From Pilatotrama ljubarskyi (Eukaryota; Basidiomycota; Agaricomycetes; Polyporales; Polyporaceae): a stretch of 64,000 bases of DNA. The notes under the pieces were generated by a model that did not search any database, was not told the origin of the DNA, and was given only the letters and a program-made list of their open reading frames with translations. Of the stretch, positions 62,606 to 64,000 are shown in pieces. Location: the NCBI GenBank assembly GCA_022385805.1, contig MU277712.1, positions 124,001 through 188,000 on the forward strand, written 5' to 3'. A program made the translations under genes and the position numbers. Every line of letters begins with the position of its first letter. Positions within the stretch are counted from its first letter, which is position 1.

Positions 62606-63553
62606 CTCGTGGGCGCTAAAAGTATGGAAACGCCCACCCAAATCGGGACGATATTCTCTCAGGCCTGTATTTCGCCATATATCATGGCTCCTTCCAATGA
62701 TCTCTTGCCATTCGAGAATATGGGTGTAGATGTATTGTATGGTACATTTGGTGGATACTTTACTGTCCCTGTACAGGAGATATAGAGACAACCTTGATCC
62801 TGGTCTCTGATGTCTCGCGCTTCGCCATCTTGTTATGTGTTTCTGCTTGCATGGATTCTGTTGTTCCCCCAAATGACCTCAGGTATGGGTAGACCCAGAG
62901 GGCACCTTACAGCCACTGTGTTCAGTATGAGTCTGATCTTCCTGGTCAGATTCAAATCGGCCAAACTTCTGAGATGTGTAGATAACCTACCCTGTTGTGT
63001 ACGTCCTAGTTAGCATATTGTGTAACAATCCTTCTCTTGCACTTCTGAGCCCGGCCTTTCACATTTAGCACCCTCTGACCCATCTGATTCTGCATTTGTG
63101 TAAATTCAATGAATCTGGAGTTCTCATGGGCTTATATGGTTTGACTAAAGCATGTCAGGGATTGGGAACCAAGCCACCAAAGTATATTCAAAGTTCATCT
63201 GCTCTAATTCCAACAAGGACAGTCTGGCTCATACTAACCACACCAGCTGTAAGGTGCCCTCTGGCTCTACCCATACCTGAGGTTATTTGGGGGAACAACC
63301 AAATCCATGCAAGCAGGAACACATAGCAAGATGGTGAAGCGTGAGACATCAGAGACCAGGATCAAGGTTGTCTCTATATCTCCTGTACAGGGACAGTAAA
63401 GTATCCACCAAATGTACCATACAATACATCTACACCCATATTCTCGAATGGCAAGAGATCATTGGAAGGAGCCATGATATATGGCGAAATACAGGCCTGA
63501 GAGAATATCGTCCCGATTTGGGTGGGCGTTTCCATACTTTTAGCGCCCACGAG
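62606..63553. mobile_element. 948-bp non-autonomous element with 308-bp terminal inverted repeats
   Basis: The left arm 62606-62913 and right arm 63246-63553 are near-identical inverted copies. The outer ends read CTCGTGGGCGCTAAAAG, inverted at the right end. TA flanks both sides (62604-62605 and 63554-63555), as after insertion by Tc1/mariner-type transposases. The 332-bp centre has no open frame of note, so a transposase must come from elsewhere. Most arm differences are C/T or G/A changes (for example CGCGCTTCGCC against CACGCTTCACC). The arms are so alike that both encode nearly the same 70-residue open frame, which is therefore not evidence of a gene. Confidence 0.88.
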
Positions 63554-63824
63554 TACAGTGATGATGCCGGATGATTGCCGCTTATGTATTTCAATTTCTA
63601 TTGGCTATCCCACGAGTCCGCCCACTCGGCATCGCAGCAGCGACTCGCGAGGTTTCAAGTTTGGCAGTGGTGGGGACTCGCAAGGCTTTCCAACTGGTTC
63701 GCGCAACATCCCTGCGTGTGCCACTAGCATTGTGCGATACTACGAGTAAAGTTGTACACTGGTAAGCGATCGAGACAATTCTGGCTGATAGGCTGAAAGG
63801 ATGTAGCAGCCGTTCGCGTCTAAC

Positions 63825-64000
63825 CTACAACACATATTCGAACCAGATGCTCTCGTCTTCCACGCCCACAACAGAACGCTGGCCCTCGACGGCAGTCGCG
63901 CGCATCCTTGCCTTACATCTGTTCTCCTTTGTGAGCCACAGTACGTTCGCCACAGCGCAAAGGAGGATGCCGATCTGGAACACGAGCAGCGTGATCGTCG
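63825..64000 (-). CDS. C-terminal end of a membrane protein (partial)
   Basis: The minus frame enters from the window edge and ends at 63825. It encodes a last hydrophobic helix (TLLVFQIGILLCAVANVLWL) and then a hydrophilic tail ending ESIWFEYVL. That pattern fits the C-terminus of a multi-pass transporter, possibly of the major facilitator type, but too little is present to name it. Confidence 0.55.
   Translation of the reverse strand, partial: TITLLVFQIGILLCAVANVLWLTKENRCKARMRATAVEGQRSVVGVEDESIWFEYVL

Noticed and set aside
62603..62872. Pair of near-identical 70-residue open frames in the inverted arms (second at 63341-63574)
   Set aside because: They are the two arms of the inverted repeat read outward, not two copies of a gene.

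Overview
The window looks like nuclear DNA of a basidiomycete fungus, most likely a wood-decay agaricomycete (Polyporales-like). Almost every recognisable gene is broken by many 45-80 bp GT-AG introns, and several gene types are typical of that group: leucine-rich F-box proteins, an HET-domain protein, a DUF6534 membrane protein, a short alpha/beta hydrolase and a stand-alone adenylate-forming enzyme. I rebuilt exon structures by hand. Where every splice phase closes and family motifs are restored I give exon positions; elsewhere the bounds are approximate.

Left arm (0.6-22.2 kb), gene-dense. In order: a secreted GH25 muramidase; a coiled-coil protein divergent from a Yvh1-type phosphatase; a Sec24-family COPII coat protein with 15 exons; a small family-16 methyltransferase; the splicing factor Bud13; an HET-domain protein; an F-box protein; an alpha/beta hydrolase that appears to have lost its catalytic serine; and an L-galactonate/L-fuconate dehydratase-like enolase-superfamily enzyme. 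These are mostly housekeeping genes, with no sign of a single shared pathway.

Repeat island (about 22.4-30.7 kb). Composition changes sharply to AT-rich, CpG-poor DNA. It holds a decayed coding remnant, three diverged LTR-like direct repeats, a short tandem array and four tRNA-headed SINE-like units arranged head to head.

Middle (31-52 kb). Two genes are clear: a class I cyclic-nucleotide phosphodiesterase and an isolated low-complexity, regulator-like protein. The regulator is flanked by about 4 kb and 12 kb of normal-GC DNA in which I recognise no intact gene, apart from an exon-like fragment and a MITE-like inverted-repeat element.

Right arm (51.9-64 kb). A second F-box protein, a secreted M28 metallopeptidase, a DUF6534 membrane protein, a stand-alone adenylate-forming enzyme, a 948-bp element with 308-bp terminal inverted repeats flanked by TA, and the C-terminal end of a membrane protein that runs off the window.

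The best leads are the SINE-like family, the two inverted-repeat elements, the serine-less hydrolase, the very small exons, and the apparent one-base frame breaks in the phosphodiesterase and muramidase genes. I found no CRISPR array, rRNA, canonical tRNA or bacterial-type operon.
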